Assembly (NCBI GenBank): GCA_030789695.1
Contig: CM061140.1
Coordinates: 84,444,422 to 84,508,421 of the forward strand
Source: Scilla litardierei
Taxonomy: Eukaryota; Streptophyta; Magnoliopsida; Asparagales; Asparagaceae
DNA length: 64,000 bases
Direction of reading: 5' to 3'
The stretch's first letter is position 1, and every line of letters begins with the position of its first letter. The position numbers and the translations under genes are program-made. Positions 10,336 to 20,631 of this stretch are shown piece by piece. The notes under the pieces were generated by a model. The model did not search any database, had not been told where the DNA came from, and saw nothing but the letters and a program-made list of their open reading frames with translations.

Positions 10336-12323
10336 TGATCGGTCCATATTTTACACCTTTTTTCTGCATATTTGCATGCCATTTCGGTTGCTCATATTGC
10401 GATTTTCACGATTATTCGATGATATTGTGTTACTTTTCACTATTTCTTGTTTTTGTCGGATTTCAGGAAATATGAGCAATTGGGAGCAAAAACGAGCTTA
10501 AAGGACTTGCACGCGTAACGGAGCATCGCTCATGGACTTATTGAGGACCTATCAGCGATAGAAGACGAGTGGAAGAAGAAAGAACATCGTAGGAGCAACG
10601 AGGAAGCGAAATGATGAAGATTGGGCATTTTCAGCATGCCACTCGGCCGAGTGAAGGAGTTACTCGGCTGAGCAAAGAAGCCCGCTCGGCCGGCCAGATC
10701 GTACACGCAATTACTTGAAGATTAGCGTACACTAGGCCGAGTGACGACATCCCACTCGGCCGAGTATGGAGACACCACTCGCCCGAGTGGCACACGAACG
10801 ACGGCATCCAAAAGACCAGACTTACTGTAATCCGTCAGTCGACTACGAGCTCCGACTCGGCCGAGTACCAAAAGCCCCTCGACCGAGTGACATTTGCCGC
10901 TCGGTCGAGTGATGCCGAGGACATGCAGCGCCCAGATTTTCAGATAGCCTCCCACTCTTTTGAAATCTGCTATCATTCCAGCAATCAAAGTATTTTTCTC
11001 ATATTTTTTATGGATAGTAGACTTCATGACGGTTTCAACGCTGCCAAGAACACGCCAATCGAAGGTCGGATGAAATCTGGAGAATTTCTGCAAGTTGATG
11101 CTACAGTGCTGGAATTTCCACTCGGCCGGGTCACATATTCCACTCGGCCGAGTGCGGCCTGGGTCCAGATTTTAAGTTGCGGTTTGGGCTGTTTTTGGGC
11201 ACGAATTTGAGGGGTTTTCTAGGTTTTTTTGCTAGGGTTTTGGGAGGCTATTTAAGAGGGTTGTAGCCATCATTAGATATGGTTCCCATTATGTTTTCTT
11301 AGAGTTATTTTTAGAGGTTAGGCCATGCCCTAGGCCCCCTCTTGGATCAAAAAAAAGCTTGTATTTTGGATTGAAGATCTTCATCAAGCTAAGTATTTTG
11401 TTCTTATTGTTTGAATCTTTGTTTTGATATCTTTATATATGCAAGCAATGTTTTTTATCGATTTCTCAATCGTTATTGCTATGCTTGAATAGATTTGATG
11501 TTCTAGGGCATGGGGATGAACCCTATGGATCTAATTTCAGATTTGTGATAAATAAATTTCTAAATTGCTAGAATTGCTAGGCGGTTAGGTTGTGATTGAT
11601 TTATTACGGATAGCTGGGGATTTCCATCGATCTAGGGTTTGCAAGAGATTGGATTCTAATCGATGGGAAGGCCTTGATATTCGATTTAGATTTACAATTG
11701 GATTCCTCTAGACTTGGTTTGCAAGAGATTGGACCAAAGCTAGGATTTTTAATTGTAAATCTATACCAATATTCGTTTGCAAGAGATTGGACGAATACGA
11801 ACTATCACAACCTAGATCGTAACTCGAGTTTGCACGAGAGTGGGCTCGAGGGGCGATTGAACGATGATGTCGATCCTAATGCTAGTGGCTTAGGCTAGGG
11901 TTTGCAAGAGATTGGGCCCTATCCTAGGTTTGCTATAGACCGGCAATAGCGCGAGAGCGTGAGCTTGGTTCTCTATTCAGTTACGACTAGTTCACCTTAA
12001 CACAAGTCTAGTAATATTGAGATTCACTATTTACAAGGATGAATGACGATTCGTAGTGGGAATTCCCTTGCCCTAGACACTTTTATGATATTGTATTTGA
12101 ATCGATATTTGACCGACTTCTCTATCACCGACACCGACATCCACCACCATCTCCATTACATCATTCCATAACCACATCCACCAATAAAACATTCGTAGTC
12201 AAACCAACCTAGGATAGATTGGAGCCAACACCACCTCCTCGTGTTCGATACCCGCTCGCCACTTGACCGTGCGCTTGCGGTAAAACTACAATCGTTCTCC
12301 GGGTGTATATCTGGGGCCGATCA
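10336..12323 (+). repeat. 3' LTR of element L
   Basis: A full-length second copy of the LTR at 4603-6590, of the same length and order: palindrome array at 10640-11154, TATA-like box at 11249 and the TTTGCAAGAGATTGG repeats. Several palindromes that are imperfect in the 5' copy are perfect here and vice versa. It ends GGGGCCGATCA and is followed directly by the second GTAGG. Confidence 0.95.
10640..11154 (+). repeat. Palindrome array (CACTCGGCCGAGTG) in U3 of element L, 3' copy
   Basis: Same arrangement as the array at 4907-5421, starting with a perfect CACTCGGCCGAGTG at 10640 and ending with one at 11141. Differences between the two arrays are mostly single C/T or G/A changes in CG dinucleotides. 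Confidence 0.9.
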
Positions 12324-12328
12324 GTAGG
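12324..12328 (+). other. Target site duplication GTAGG (right copy)
   Basis: Perfect partner of 4598-4602. It marks the right end of element L and the point where LINE-A resumes. Confidence 0.95.
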
Positions 12329-12722
12329 CTCTCCATGCTGGTCTTCTCCGCTGCGGTGTGGCACATCTGGAGGGAGCGAAATGCCCGCATCTTTCGCTCT
12401 AGGGAATCTGCCCATGACACTGTTCTCTCGAGGATCTGTTCGGATGTTTTTGATGCTATGGTCACCTGTGACCTTGAGGGGGTTGATGATGTTGATCGCC
12501 CTATTTTTGAGAACTGGGGGACTCTGTAGGCTGTTTTTGTGTGCCTCTTCCCTCCTTAGTTTTTAATCCCTCTTTTTTCTTGGAGTGTACCTGGTAGTCC
12601 TGGTGTAAGGTGACTGCTTTCCCAGCCCCTCCCTTACCTGCCCTATTTGTCGGTACACTCCTTGATGTAGTTACTTGTTCATACATATATACATACTCGC
12701 TTACCTTTCATATATATATATA
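12329..12722 (+). mobile_element. LINE-A, right part: ORF2 C-terminus and 3' end
   Basis: The reading frame to the TAG at 12527-12529 contains AAVWHIWRERNARIFRSRES. This aligns with SSVWHIWKERNRRIFESK near the end of ORF2 in the second LINE (about 18680-18730), so it is the tail of the ORF2 interrupted at 4602. About 190 bp of 3' untranslated sequence follows, ending in a TA-rich run at 12690-12722. No clear poly(A) tail is visible. The end may be trimmed by the Helitron starting at 12723. Confidence 0.88.
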
Positions 12723-12957
12723 TCTATATTACATTTGATAGAGTTTTTTGAATTCTAGGGCTGACTAGGACAAGCTGACTAGGACAAAGGGGTTGATAAA
12801 AGACGGCCAGGATTTAATCTTGAAGAATCAACGGTTTGGATGAGAGTTTGAAAAAAAAATTAGATTGAAACTTTTGAATTTGGGAGTAAACGTGTATAGA
12901 GAAAAAGTGCTGCACACTCTGTCTCTCTCTTCACGCGAAGAGGCATGCGCTGGGGGA

Positions 12958-13161
12958 ATGAAAGCCTCAATAATTTTCCCTCGAGATGCGAGCCACCGTA
13001 ATAATTCATTACATCTTCGATCTGCGATTCCACCGTAATAACTGTCATAGTCCCATTCCCAGTTTTTGCGTAATGCGTCTTCACATCTTCGATCTGCGAG
13101 CCACCGTAATAATTCATTTCTCAAAAAGATCACACCCGCAATAATTTTCCCTCGAGATGCT
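12958..13161 (+). repeat. Interspersed direct repeats in Helitron-like element 1
   Basis: AATAATTTTCCCTCGAGATGC occurs at about 12969 and again at about 13140. CATCTTCGATCTGCGA and CCACCGTAATAA occur two to three times between. The arrangement suggests local duplication rather than a coding region. Confidence 0.7.
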
Positions 13162-13240
13162 TCTTTCTCATATGGATCAAAATCCCAACTCCAGAAATAC
13201 TAACCCTAAACCATTTACAATCCCCCCATCACTCAGCTGT

Positions 13241-13302
13241 GGGTGCAGGATCAAGCTGTGGCGGCATGGTCGGAGAAGAGGAGCAGCTTTGATCCTGCAC
13301 CC
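13241..13302 (+). repeat. Inverted repeat next to the captured gene fragment
   Basis: GGGTGCAGGATCAAGCTG (13241-13258) pairs with CAGCTTTGATCCTGCACCC (13284-13302), with one extra base in the second arm. The loop is about 25 bases, so a long hairpin is possible. It ends directly upstream of the reductase-like fragment. Confidence 0.85.
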
Positions 13303-13310
13303 CCGCAATA

Positions 13311-13436
13311 ATTTTCGTCACCGACGGGTCCAGCGGCATCGGCCTCGCCATAGCGCGCCAGGCGACGGCCGAGGGGGCCAGGGTCTCCATCCTCGCCTGC
13401 AGCCGCCCCAAGCTCGAGGAGGCCCGGGAGACGATC
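13311..13436 (+). pseudogene. Captured fragment similar to 3-ketodihydrosphingosine reductase (KDSR/TSC10)
   Basis: An open frame of about 42 codons reads IFVTDGSSGIGLAIARQATA, then EGARVSILACSRPKLEEARE. In short-chain dehydrogenases the N-terminal nucleotide site is TGxxxGIG. This order, with SILA and KLEEA downstream, closely recalls the NADPH-binding N-terminus of plant KDSR/TSC10, which reduces 3-ketodihydrosphingosine in sphingolipid synthesis in the endoplasmic reticulum. The first glycine of the motif is Asp here (TDGSSGIG). Homology ends at about 13436, before the catalytic Tyr-Lys. The codons are very GC-rich, unlike the flanks. This fits exon capture by a Helitron. The exact parent within the dehydrogenase family is uncertain. 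Confidence 0.65.
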
Positions 13437-14262
13437 TGGTCTCCATGCTCGACTCTCCTCCCCCAACACCAACGCCGCTCTCCCTCCCTCCCTCCCCCAA
13501 AGCTCACCGAACGAGATGGCCGGAGCATGGCGTGATCAGGATCCGAGCGACAGGAGGTGGAAGCTACTTAAATTTTGTTTGTAATAATATATTTTATACA
13601 TTTTTAAAATGTGGGATGTGCTTTATTTATCAAAACATAAAATAAAATGGAAGAAAAAATACTGCTTTTTAAAAAATTTAGGTGATAATCCACAGGAAAG
13701 GAGGAGGCGAGTGTTTCTTCAAGATTTGGAATCGACGGTCCTCATTACGTAAAACTCTTCGGATCTGACGGAGAAGAATGGCCGAAATGGGGATAACGCG
13801 GATCGGTGACGTGGACCGGATGGGCATTGGAGTTTGCGAAAGGGATATGAAGTTTGGCCAAATTACTTTTGGATGCCATCGTGGTAGGGACCCACGGGTC
13901 CCTGAGAGTTTCAAAATTCAAAAATTTTGGGCACGTGAACTCTATTATTTCTGTTTTTGAGTTAAAGTTTCGGTTCCAGTCTCAGTGGCTGGGTTGCCCT
14001 TTTTCAGGTAATTTTAGCAGTTAATTCCTTTTCTTTTGAAAACACACCAAGGAACCTAATTTCAGATTTGATGGAGGTTGGACGCTGGTTTTGCAGTGCA
14101 ATCATGGCTGTCCAATTTTTAACTAAATTCGTGGGCACCGGACCATGCAAAAGAGACGCGCTATATACAGCGACAAAGGAGGGGGTATATATAGTCCGTG
14201 CCAAATATAATCACTTAGAAGAAAAAGAGGATATATATATAGTTGTTTATATATATAATATA
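13437..14262. other. Helitron-like filler, nothing recognised
   Basis: I see no recognisable gene. The stretch holds a C-rich segment to about 13510, a short AT-rich segment, and unique-looking sequence that may contain further captured fragments. Small open frames at 13778-13960 and 14068-14310 have no motif I recognise. Confidence 0.5.
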
Positions 14263-14500
14263 TCTATTCTATATTTGATGAAGATTTTAAATTATGTCCT
14301 ACTAGGATAAAGGTTAGGGCTGACTAGGACATACATGATGACTAGGACAAATAAAAATGAGTTGGAAATTTGACATTTTGGGAGAAACCTCAGAGGAAGT
14401 TTGAATTTTAGTGGGGGACCTACATAACAATTATTGTGCTTTAATTTTGGGGGGAACTAAAATTTTGAGGATGGGAATATCTTAATTGAACCACGCCCGC

Positions 14501-14966
14501 GCCGATTTTTAAACTAATTTGTTGTTGCGCACCGAAGGCGCCCGCTAAATGTTTTTACACTAATTTGTTGTTCCGTGTCGAATTTGTTGTTTCATGCCGA
14601 ATGCGTCCATGTCGCTAAATATTTTTACGCAAATTTGTTGTTCCACACAATTTTGACCGCGGAAATAATTTTTTGGGGAACAAAGATTTTGCGGGAGAAA
14701 ATCTTAATTGAACCGCGCCCGCGCCGAAGGCGCCCGCGCCGATTTTTAAACTAATTTGTTGTTCCGCGCCGAAGGCGCCCGCTAAATGTTTTTACACTAA
14801 TTTGTTGTTCCGCGCCGAATTTGTTGTTTCATACCGAATGCGTCCATATCGCTAAATATTTTTACGCAAATTTGTTGTTCCGCACAATTTTGACCGTGGA
14901 AAATTTTTTTTGGGGAACAACGAACTTTACGGGGGAAAATCATAATTGAACCGTGCCCGCGGGCAC
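14501..14966 (+). repeat. Tandem duplication of about 237 bp inside Helitron-like element 2
   Basis: The unit starting GCCGATTTTTAAACTAATTT at 14501 is repeated from 14738. Both contain GAAGGCGCCCGCTAAATG, and each ends in TTAATTGAACCGYGCCCGCG or a close variant. The second copy runs into the terminal hairpin, so the first copy carries a decayed version of the 3' end. Confidence 0.85.
14953..14966 (+). terminator. Helitron 3' terminal hairpin
   Basis: GTGCCCGCGGGCAC is its own reverse complement. It lies nine bases before the terminal CTAG, the position where Helitrons carry the stem-loop that stops rolling-circle transfer. Confidence 0.75.
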
Positions 14967-14978
14967 GGGTTATGACTA

Positions 14979-14979
<1 letters not shown>

Positions 14980-15052
<73 letters not shown>

Positions 15053-15070
15053 ATTATATATATATATATA
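14980..15070. repeat. (TA)n microsatellite with an embedded TATCTATTATA
   Basis: An almost pure TA run, broken once by TATCTATTATA at 15048-15058. That 11-mer recurs right after the LINE poly(A) at 19077-19087, so it is probably the left target site duplication of LINE-B, with later TA slippage beside it. Confidence 0.8.
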
Positions 15071-15072
15071 AT

Positions 15073-15258
15073 GTTGATGAACAAGCTGTGCCTTCAGTGC
15101 ATCAGGATGATCCGGCCCCTCCAAGTATTCTAACTGTTTCTAATCCACTCTGGGATATTGAGCAATCCAACTTGTTGAAGGAGCGTGGACTTGTCAAGGG
15201 CAAAAAATCTCATGTGCCACCGTCTCCCGTTCGTCGGAGCCCCCGTGTTAATTCCTGA
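15073..15258 (+). pseudogene. LINE-B ORF1 C-terminal fragment
   Basis: 61 codons in frame to a TGA at 15256-15258, ending VRRSPRVNS, which resembles the basic C-terminal tail common in plant LINE ORF1 proteins. The zinc knuckle and N-terminal domain were lost in the 5' truncation. A 38-bp gap separates it from ORF2. Confidence 0.7.
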
Positions 15259-15296
15259 TCGGGTACCTCTCCTTCCCCCTATTATATTATTTACTA

Positions 15297-18200
15297 ATGT
15301 CTGTCTTATTCTGGAATACTCGGGGATTGAATAATTATTCGCGGCGATCTGATCTGAAGCTTTCCATTCGGAAACTTAACCCTACTATTGTGTGCTTATT
15401 TGAAACGAAGGTAGAGTCTTGTAACTCTAACCGTATTTCAAGATGCTTTGCTGTTGACTGGGAAAGTCTGGATAATAGGTGCCACCATAAGGGAGGGCGC
15501 ATTGTTATTTTTTACAATAGTGCTATCTGGAAATGCACTGCTATTTCTTCTTCTCCCCAGCACATTTCTACCACGTTTGCAAACTCTGCTGGCCTTGTCA
15601 TGGGGCTATCTGCTGTATATGGATTTAATGTAGCAAGTTCCAGAGCTGCTCTTTGGGATTCCCTAATTTCGGATTCTAGTTCTCTGTCTGCCTTTCCTTG
15701 GATTGTGGGGGGAGACTTTAACTGTATTCGGCTATCCAATGAGAAAGTGGGTGGACGTCTGGTTGATGCTGCCTCTATGGAGGATTTCAACTCTTGTATC
15801 CAATCCTGCCATTTAAACGAGCTTAAAAGTACCGGTTGTAAGCTTAGCTGGAATAATAAGCGTGTGGGAGGATCTCGTATATCTGCACGTCTTGATCATG
15901 TACTATGTAATACACGCTGGATGGAACTTTTGCCCAACTCTTATTATGAATACCTATAATCTAGTACCAGTGACCACTCTTCTATGTTGGTCAATCTTTT
16001 ACCCAAGGTAATATCTTACCCCAAGCCATTCAAATTCTTTAACTCTTGGGTTTCTTTGCCAGGCTATAAGGAGTTGGTACAGGATTTTTGGGAAAACTAT
16101 CGGAACTATGATGTTCCTCCTTTGTTGAGGCTCACTATGATGCTTAAGGAGCTTAAGCCTAAGTTGAAATGCTGGGCGGCTGAGTACAGAAACACACTTC
16201 ATCCTACAAAAATCAGAAATCAACTGGAGTCTATTCAATCTTGTCCTAACTTATGTTCTGATCCTGGCCTTCAACGCTTGGAATCTATCACTCTTCATAA
16301 TCTGGTGAAGGCACTGAATATTGAGGAAGAGGATCTACGGCAAAAAAGTCGCCAACATTGGTTGACGCTTGGGGATAGGAACTCAAAATTTTTCTATGCG
16401 GCTATGAAGTCTAGACAGGGTCATAATTCTCTCAGTCACTTGATCTCCGCTGAGGGGAACAGATATAGAGATATGATTTTACTTCGTTCCGAAGCGGCCA
16501 TCTTCTATGAGAATCTCTATCACCAAGAGGATTACTGGAACGTCTTTCCAAATTTAATTCCTAAACGTCTGCTCTCTCTGGAAGCTGCTAATTGGTTGGA
16601 CAGACCTGTCTCCTTCACTGAAATCATAAATGTCGTCTTTCAAATTGGTAAAGACAAATCCCCTGGGCCAGACGATTACAACGCCTACTTTTTCCAAAAT
16701 GAATGGGAGGTAATTAAGCCTGAGGTTGTGTCGGGTGTTTCTTCTTTTTTCTCTACTGGTAGATTGCCTCCCTCTGTTAGTCACACCTTTCTCACCCTTG
16801 TCCCCAAGAATTCAAATGCTTCGGGATTAGGTGACTACAGGCCCATTGCTTGTTGCAATGTGATTTACAAAATTATAAGTAAAATTTTGTGCAACCGATT
16901 GAAGCCGGTTATTACAGATCTAATCTCCCCAAATCAGGCTGCTTTTCTGAAAGGCAGGTTGCTGGCGGATTGTACTCTTATTGCTCACGAACAGATTCGT
17001 GATTTTAGTAATCCAATGGGATCTCGATCGTGTATTAAGCTTGATCTTCGTAAGGCCTTTGACAGCGTCAATAGAGAATTCATATTTTTCATCCTTCATC
17101 AAATGGGATTTTCCCACATATTTATAAGCTGGATTACTATATGTATTTCATCCCCGTTATTTTCAGTTCTTGTGGATGGGTCTCCTGTGGGATTTTTTAG
17201 CTCCAATAGGGGTCTGAGACAGGGAGATCCCCTCTCTCCTTATCTATTTGTCCTGGTGATGGAAGCGTTCTCTCTTCTTATGGCTAAAGCAGAAGTTTCT
17301 AAAACTGTCCAACCTATGCGCCGAGCTGGAGCTATCTCCCACCTTCTTTTTGCTGACGACCTCTTGGTATTCATTCGGGCAAATTCTCATTCCTTCAAGG
17401 GTCTCAAGGAGCTTCTTCATAGATTCAACCTATTCACTGGGATGCAGATCAATTGGGCTAAAAGTTCGGCTATTTTTAGTAAAGGGGTTCGAAATGCTGG
17501 TTATCTTTCTGACATCCTTGGTATTAAAATGGTTTCCTCCTTCAATATTTATCTGGGTCTCCCTTTATCCTCAAAATACCCGAAAGCTTCTCTGTTTGGC
17601 AGACTGGTTGATAAATGTAAAAAAAGGATTATTGGGTGGTCCTCCTCCCTCCTTTCTATCTCAGGTAAAATTGAGTTGGTCAGATCGGTAATTTATGGGA
17701 TGGTTGCTTTTTGGATGCAGGCCTATTGCATTCCACGTTCTGTGATCCGTACTATCAACTCAATTTGCAGGAAATTTATTTGTGGCAACCTCAATATTTG
17801 GGCTTGGAAGGATATGTGTACCCCTAAAAAGGAGGGAGGTGTTGGACTCAGATCTCTTGAAGACTTAAATGTCGCTTCTGGCATCAGGCTAACTTGGAGA
17901 GTGCTAGCTACTAAAGGTATTTGGGCTGATTTTATGAGAAAACGCTATAACCCTATCAACTATGGTTTTTATTGTACTAAATCAAGACCGACTGACTCGG
18001 GGTCTTGGAAGTTCTTATTAAAATGTCGTTCTTTCTCCCATTTGCTAATTAAACGCGTGGTGAAGGATGGTACTTCAACATCTTTTTGGTATGATAATTG
18101 GCACCCGTCGGGGCCCCTCTATCTTATTCAAGAGCCACCCTATGGGACCGAAAAATCCAGGGTAAGTGATTTCTGGATGGGTACCGGTTGGAGCAACTCC

Positions 18201-18857
18201 ACAGCTCTTGATGGAGTCCGGCATCTTCTTGCTAACTTTTCATTAAGCCAAGGCCCGGACGGGTGGAAGTGGCTTCCGGGGACGGGGTTCTCTTTCAGTT
18301 CTGCATGGAATGGCGCAAGATCTCCCTCTCCTCATTTTGCTTACTGGGATTCTATTTGGTTTTCCTATCAAGTGCCGAAATTTGGGCTTACATTACTTAA
18401 GGCTATTCAAAACAAACTACCAACCAAAGACCTACTTTTTGCTAGAGGGGTTGCATGTGATATTGGTTGCGTTCTTTGTGACTCCAATGCGCCGGAGAGC
18501 ATTTCACATATTTTCTTTAATTGTGAGTACTCCTTATATATTCTTACTAGATGCTTGTTGAAGTTGAGCTATTCAGGTCAAATCCCTGAATCCATTAAAG
18601 GAGTTTGTGATCTGTTCTATGCTTTATACAAGAAGAAGGATCCTCTGAATGTTCTTGCCAGATTAGTCCTATCCTCTTCAGTTTGGCACATTTGGAAAGA
18701 ACGTAATAGGCGGATTTTTGAAAGCAAATGCAAAGGAAAGACGGTGTTGTTTGAGGAGATTGCGAATGATGTGAGAGCTTCCCTACATCTACTCAATAAG
18801 GATGAGGCTTCGGATCCTGTTCCCTTCTCTAACTGGGGGTTTATTGATGCGGAATAG
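15297..18857 (+). pseudogene. LINE-B ORF2 (endonuclease-reverse transcriptase), one in-frame stop
   Basis: 1186 codons stay in a single frame, broken only by a TAA at 15957-15959. The start at 15297 (MSVLFWNTRGLNN) is the usual ORF2 N-terminus. The endonuclease part shows GGDFNCIRLSNEK near 15710. The SDH catalytic motif lies just after the stop, near 15970. Reverse transcriptase motifs are DYRPIACCNVIYKIISKIL near 16833, LDLRKAFDSVNREF near 17040, GLRQGDPLSPYLF near 17212 and FADDLLVF near 17349 (catalytic DD). The zinc finger CVLCDSNAPESISHIFFNC is near 18470. The stop separates most of the endonuclease from its last motif. The RT half is intact on its own. Confidence 0.93.
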
Positions 18858-19076
18858 TGGTTCACTTATCGGAGTTGTGTATTAGTCTTGTTTTGTGATT
18901 TATCTCCTTGTACATACTTTGATTCGCTTAGTAAGAACGGTAGCCAATAATTAATAGAGGGTGACGGCGCTTGTGCCCTATCCCCTCTTTAATTATAGTC
19001 TACTTGTCATTACTAGCGTCACTATGTAATCTTTACATCTATATTAATATAGCCTAACTTTATTCGCCAAAAAAAA
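18858..19076 (+). other. LINE-B 3' untranslated region and poly(A)
   Basis: About 210 bp after the ORF2 stop, ending CGCCAAAAAAAA. The terminal A-run marks the 3' end of the retrotransposed RNA. Confidence 0.85.
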
Positions 19077-19078
19077 TA

Positions 19079-19867
19079 TCTATTATACATTTGACAGTGT
19101 TTTTTGAATTTCAGGGCTGACTAGGATAAGATAAAGAGTATCTAAGATTTGATCTTGGTAAATCAATGGTTGAGATTGTATTTTGTAAAAAATTTAGTGG
19201 GAAAACTTAAATTTTGGTGGAAAACGTGTCTTGGGAACCAAAACTTTGAAATTAGAAGTATCTTGGGAAAGGGGGAAGTGCATTGAGAACCTAAACTTTG
19301 AAATTAGAAGTGCCTTGGGAAAGATTGTGGAGATTAAATTTGGAGGGAAAATTGCCTTGGGAAAATAAATTTTGAAATTAAAAGTGCATTGGGAAAGATT
19401 ATGGAGAAGCATGGGGTGTGTTGTTCCGCGCAAAAGCCGAAGGCGCCCGCTAAATGTTTTTACGATAATTTATTCTGCGCCAAAAGCGCAGGTACAAAAT
19501 TTGTTGTTTGACGTCGAATTTGTTGTTACGTGTCGAATGCACCTGCACCGAATTTGTTGTTCCGCGCCGAAGTCGCCCGCGCCGAAGTCGCCCGCTAAAT
19601 TTTTTACGATACTTTATTCTGCACCGAAAGCGCAGGTACCAAATTTGTTGTTTAACGTCGAATTTGCTGTTACGTGTCGAATGCACCTGCACCGAATTTG
19701 TTGTTCCGTGCCGAAGACGCATGCGTCGAAGGTGCCCGTGCCGCTAAATATTTTTATGCTAATTTAGTGCTCTGTTAAATTTTGGCTGTGAAAAAATTTT
19801 CAGGGAACAAAGATTTCGCGGGGGAAATCTTAAATGAACAGTGCCCTCGGGCACGGGTTATGACTAG
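19079..19867 (+). mobile_element. Helitron-like element 3 (non-autonomous)
   Basis: 789 bp from TCTATTATACATTTGAC to CTAG at 19864-19867, before a T. The 3' hairpin GTGCCCTCGGGCAC (19841-19854) is followed by the same GGGTTATGA spacer as element 2, so the two belong to one family. No rolling-circle enzyme is encoded. LINE-B inserted at its 5' tip. Confidence 0.78.
19455..19725 (+). repeat. Tandem duplication of about 145 bp in Helitron-like element 3
   Basis: The unit around TTATTCTGCGCCAAAAGCGC (about 19468) recurs as TTATTCTGCACCGAAAGCGC (about 19613). Both are followed by GTCGAATTTG, TTACGTGTCGAATGCACC and GAATTTGTTGTTCCG. Confidence 0.85.
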
Positions 19868-20172
19868 TATATATATATATATATAATTATTATTATTTGA
19901 GCATACTAACTTTATTTATGTAGATTATGAAGTTCAACAAATTCTCATTCAGATAAGACAGTCATTCAAGATATCGCATATACTCAAGAAGCATCAAAAG
20001 CAAGACGAAGCTGAAAGTTAAATACTTGTATCTTGCGATAAATTATGTAATCTTTATTTTTCTTCTTGCATATACTTAACATGTAAAAGCCTTGATGATG
20101 ATCTAGCTTAGCCATTTATGATTTCCTCAAATGACCAAATCATAGACCTTTTAGTTGATTAAATGTTTCTCC

Positions 20173-20552
20173 TAGTCGACTAATTTATTTACTCAATTTT
20201 CAAAAAGCCAAAAATTCTTAGTCAAACTCATTCCTTAGTTGACAGGATCAATTTTCATAAAATTTCATTTTTTTGTCATATTTGACTAATAGATTTTCCT
20301 AGTCAACTAAGTAGTTATTCCAACCGTCATATTTCTAACTGTTTGTTAGTCACACTTTTTAGTCGACTAACAAAATTTCTAGTCGACTACAGGCAGTTAT
20401 AACTTCCTCAAACGGCTATAATTCTGACCATTTTTCAGGTATAGTCGACTAATTTAAGTTGACCAGTCGATTTAATTTCAGTTACAATGATCAAATCCTA
20501 GTTCAGTTTTAAAGCCTAGTCGACTAATATGATTGCCTAGTCGACTAATTTT
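20173..20552 (+). repeat. TAGTCGACTA palindrome array
   Basis: About nine exact or near copies of CTAGTCGACTAA or variants (AGTCAACTAA, CAGTCGATTT) occur, for example near 20173, 20309, 20358, 20380, 20443, 20515 and 20535. They lie upstream of the TATA box at 20623. Confidence 0.88.
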
Positions 20553-20622
20553 TGGGTTGATAGTTTCGTTTTTTGAACCGTTTTGGGTAGTTGTTAGACA
20601 TATATTTGGGGATTCTTTTGGC

Positions 20623-20631
20623 CTATAAATA
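20623..20631 (+). promoter_or_regulatory. TATA box of the plus-strand copia-type LTR
   Basis: CCTATAAATAGACC is a strong plant TATA context, about 75 bp after the palindrome array. Confidence 0.6.

Larger units (their letters stand above)
4603..12323 (+). mobile_element. Non-autonomous LTR retrotransposon (element L, Athila/Tat-like)
   Basis: The two LTRs are 1988 bp each (4603-6590 and 10336-12323). They begin TGATYGGTCC and end GGGCCGATCA, giving the 7-bp terminal inverted repeat TGATCGG/CCGATCA in the 3' copy. The internal region is only 3745 bp. It has a primer site resembling tRNA-Asp, as in Athila/Tat elements, a gag-like scrap and an acidic ORF of unknown role. I see no protease, reverse transcriptase, RNase H or integrase. 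It therefore behaves like a LARD-type element that depends on enzymes from a relative. The two LTRs differ at several dozen sites by eye, so the insertion is not recent. Confidence 0.93.
12723..14262 (+). mobile_element. Helitron-like element 1 (own 3' end not visible)
   Basis: It starts TCTATATTACATTTGA after an A, as do the two other Helitron-like elements here (14263 and 19079), and shares with them the downstream phrase GGGCTGACTAGGA. No CTAG end with hairpin occurs before the start of element 2. Element 2 may therefore have inserted into it, or the two may share the terminus at 14979. No Rep or helicase is present, so it is non-autonomous. It carries short direct repeats (12900-13160), an inverted repeat and a piece of a host gene (13311-13436). 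Confidence 0.55.
14263..14979 (+). mobile_element. Helitron-like element 2 (non-autonomous)
   Basis: It begins TCTATTCTATATTTGATG after an A and ends CTAG at 14976-14979 before a T, which fits Helitron insertion between A and T without duplication. A perfect 14-bp palindrome, GTGCCCGCGGGCAC (14953-14966), lies nine bases upstream of the CTAG and forms the expected 3' hairpin. No coding capacity is visible. Confidence 0.78.
15071..19076 (+). mobile_element. L1-type LINE (LINE-B), 5'-truncated
   Basis: It contains only the last 61 codons of ORF1, a nearly open ORF2 (15297-18857), a 3' untranslated region of about 210 bp and an 8-base A tail (19069-19076). The candidate target duplication TATCTATTATA lies at 15048-15058 and 19077-19087. 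Truncation at the 5' end is the usual result of incomplete target-primed reverse transcription. The right duplication covers the first bases of the Helitron at 19079, so the LINE landed on that Helitron's tip. Confidence 0.9.

Noticed and set aside
13157..13645. 162-codon ORF and three overlapping antisense ORFs at 13229-13528
   Set aside because: GC-rich sequence opens several frames by chance. Only the frame starting near 13311 matches a known protein family.
14980..15070. Origin or regulatory AT-rich element
   Set aside because: A simple TA microsatellite between a Helitron end and a LINE. No further structure supports a function.
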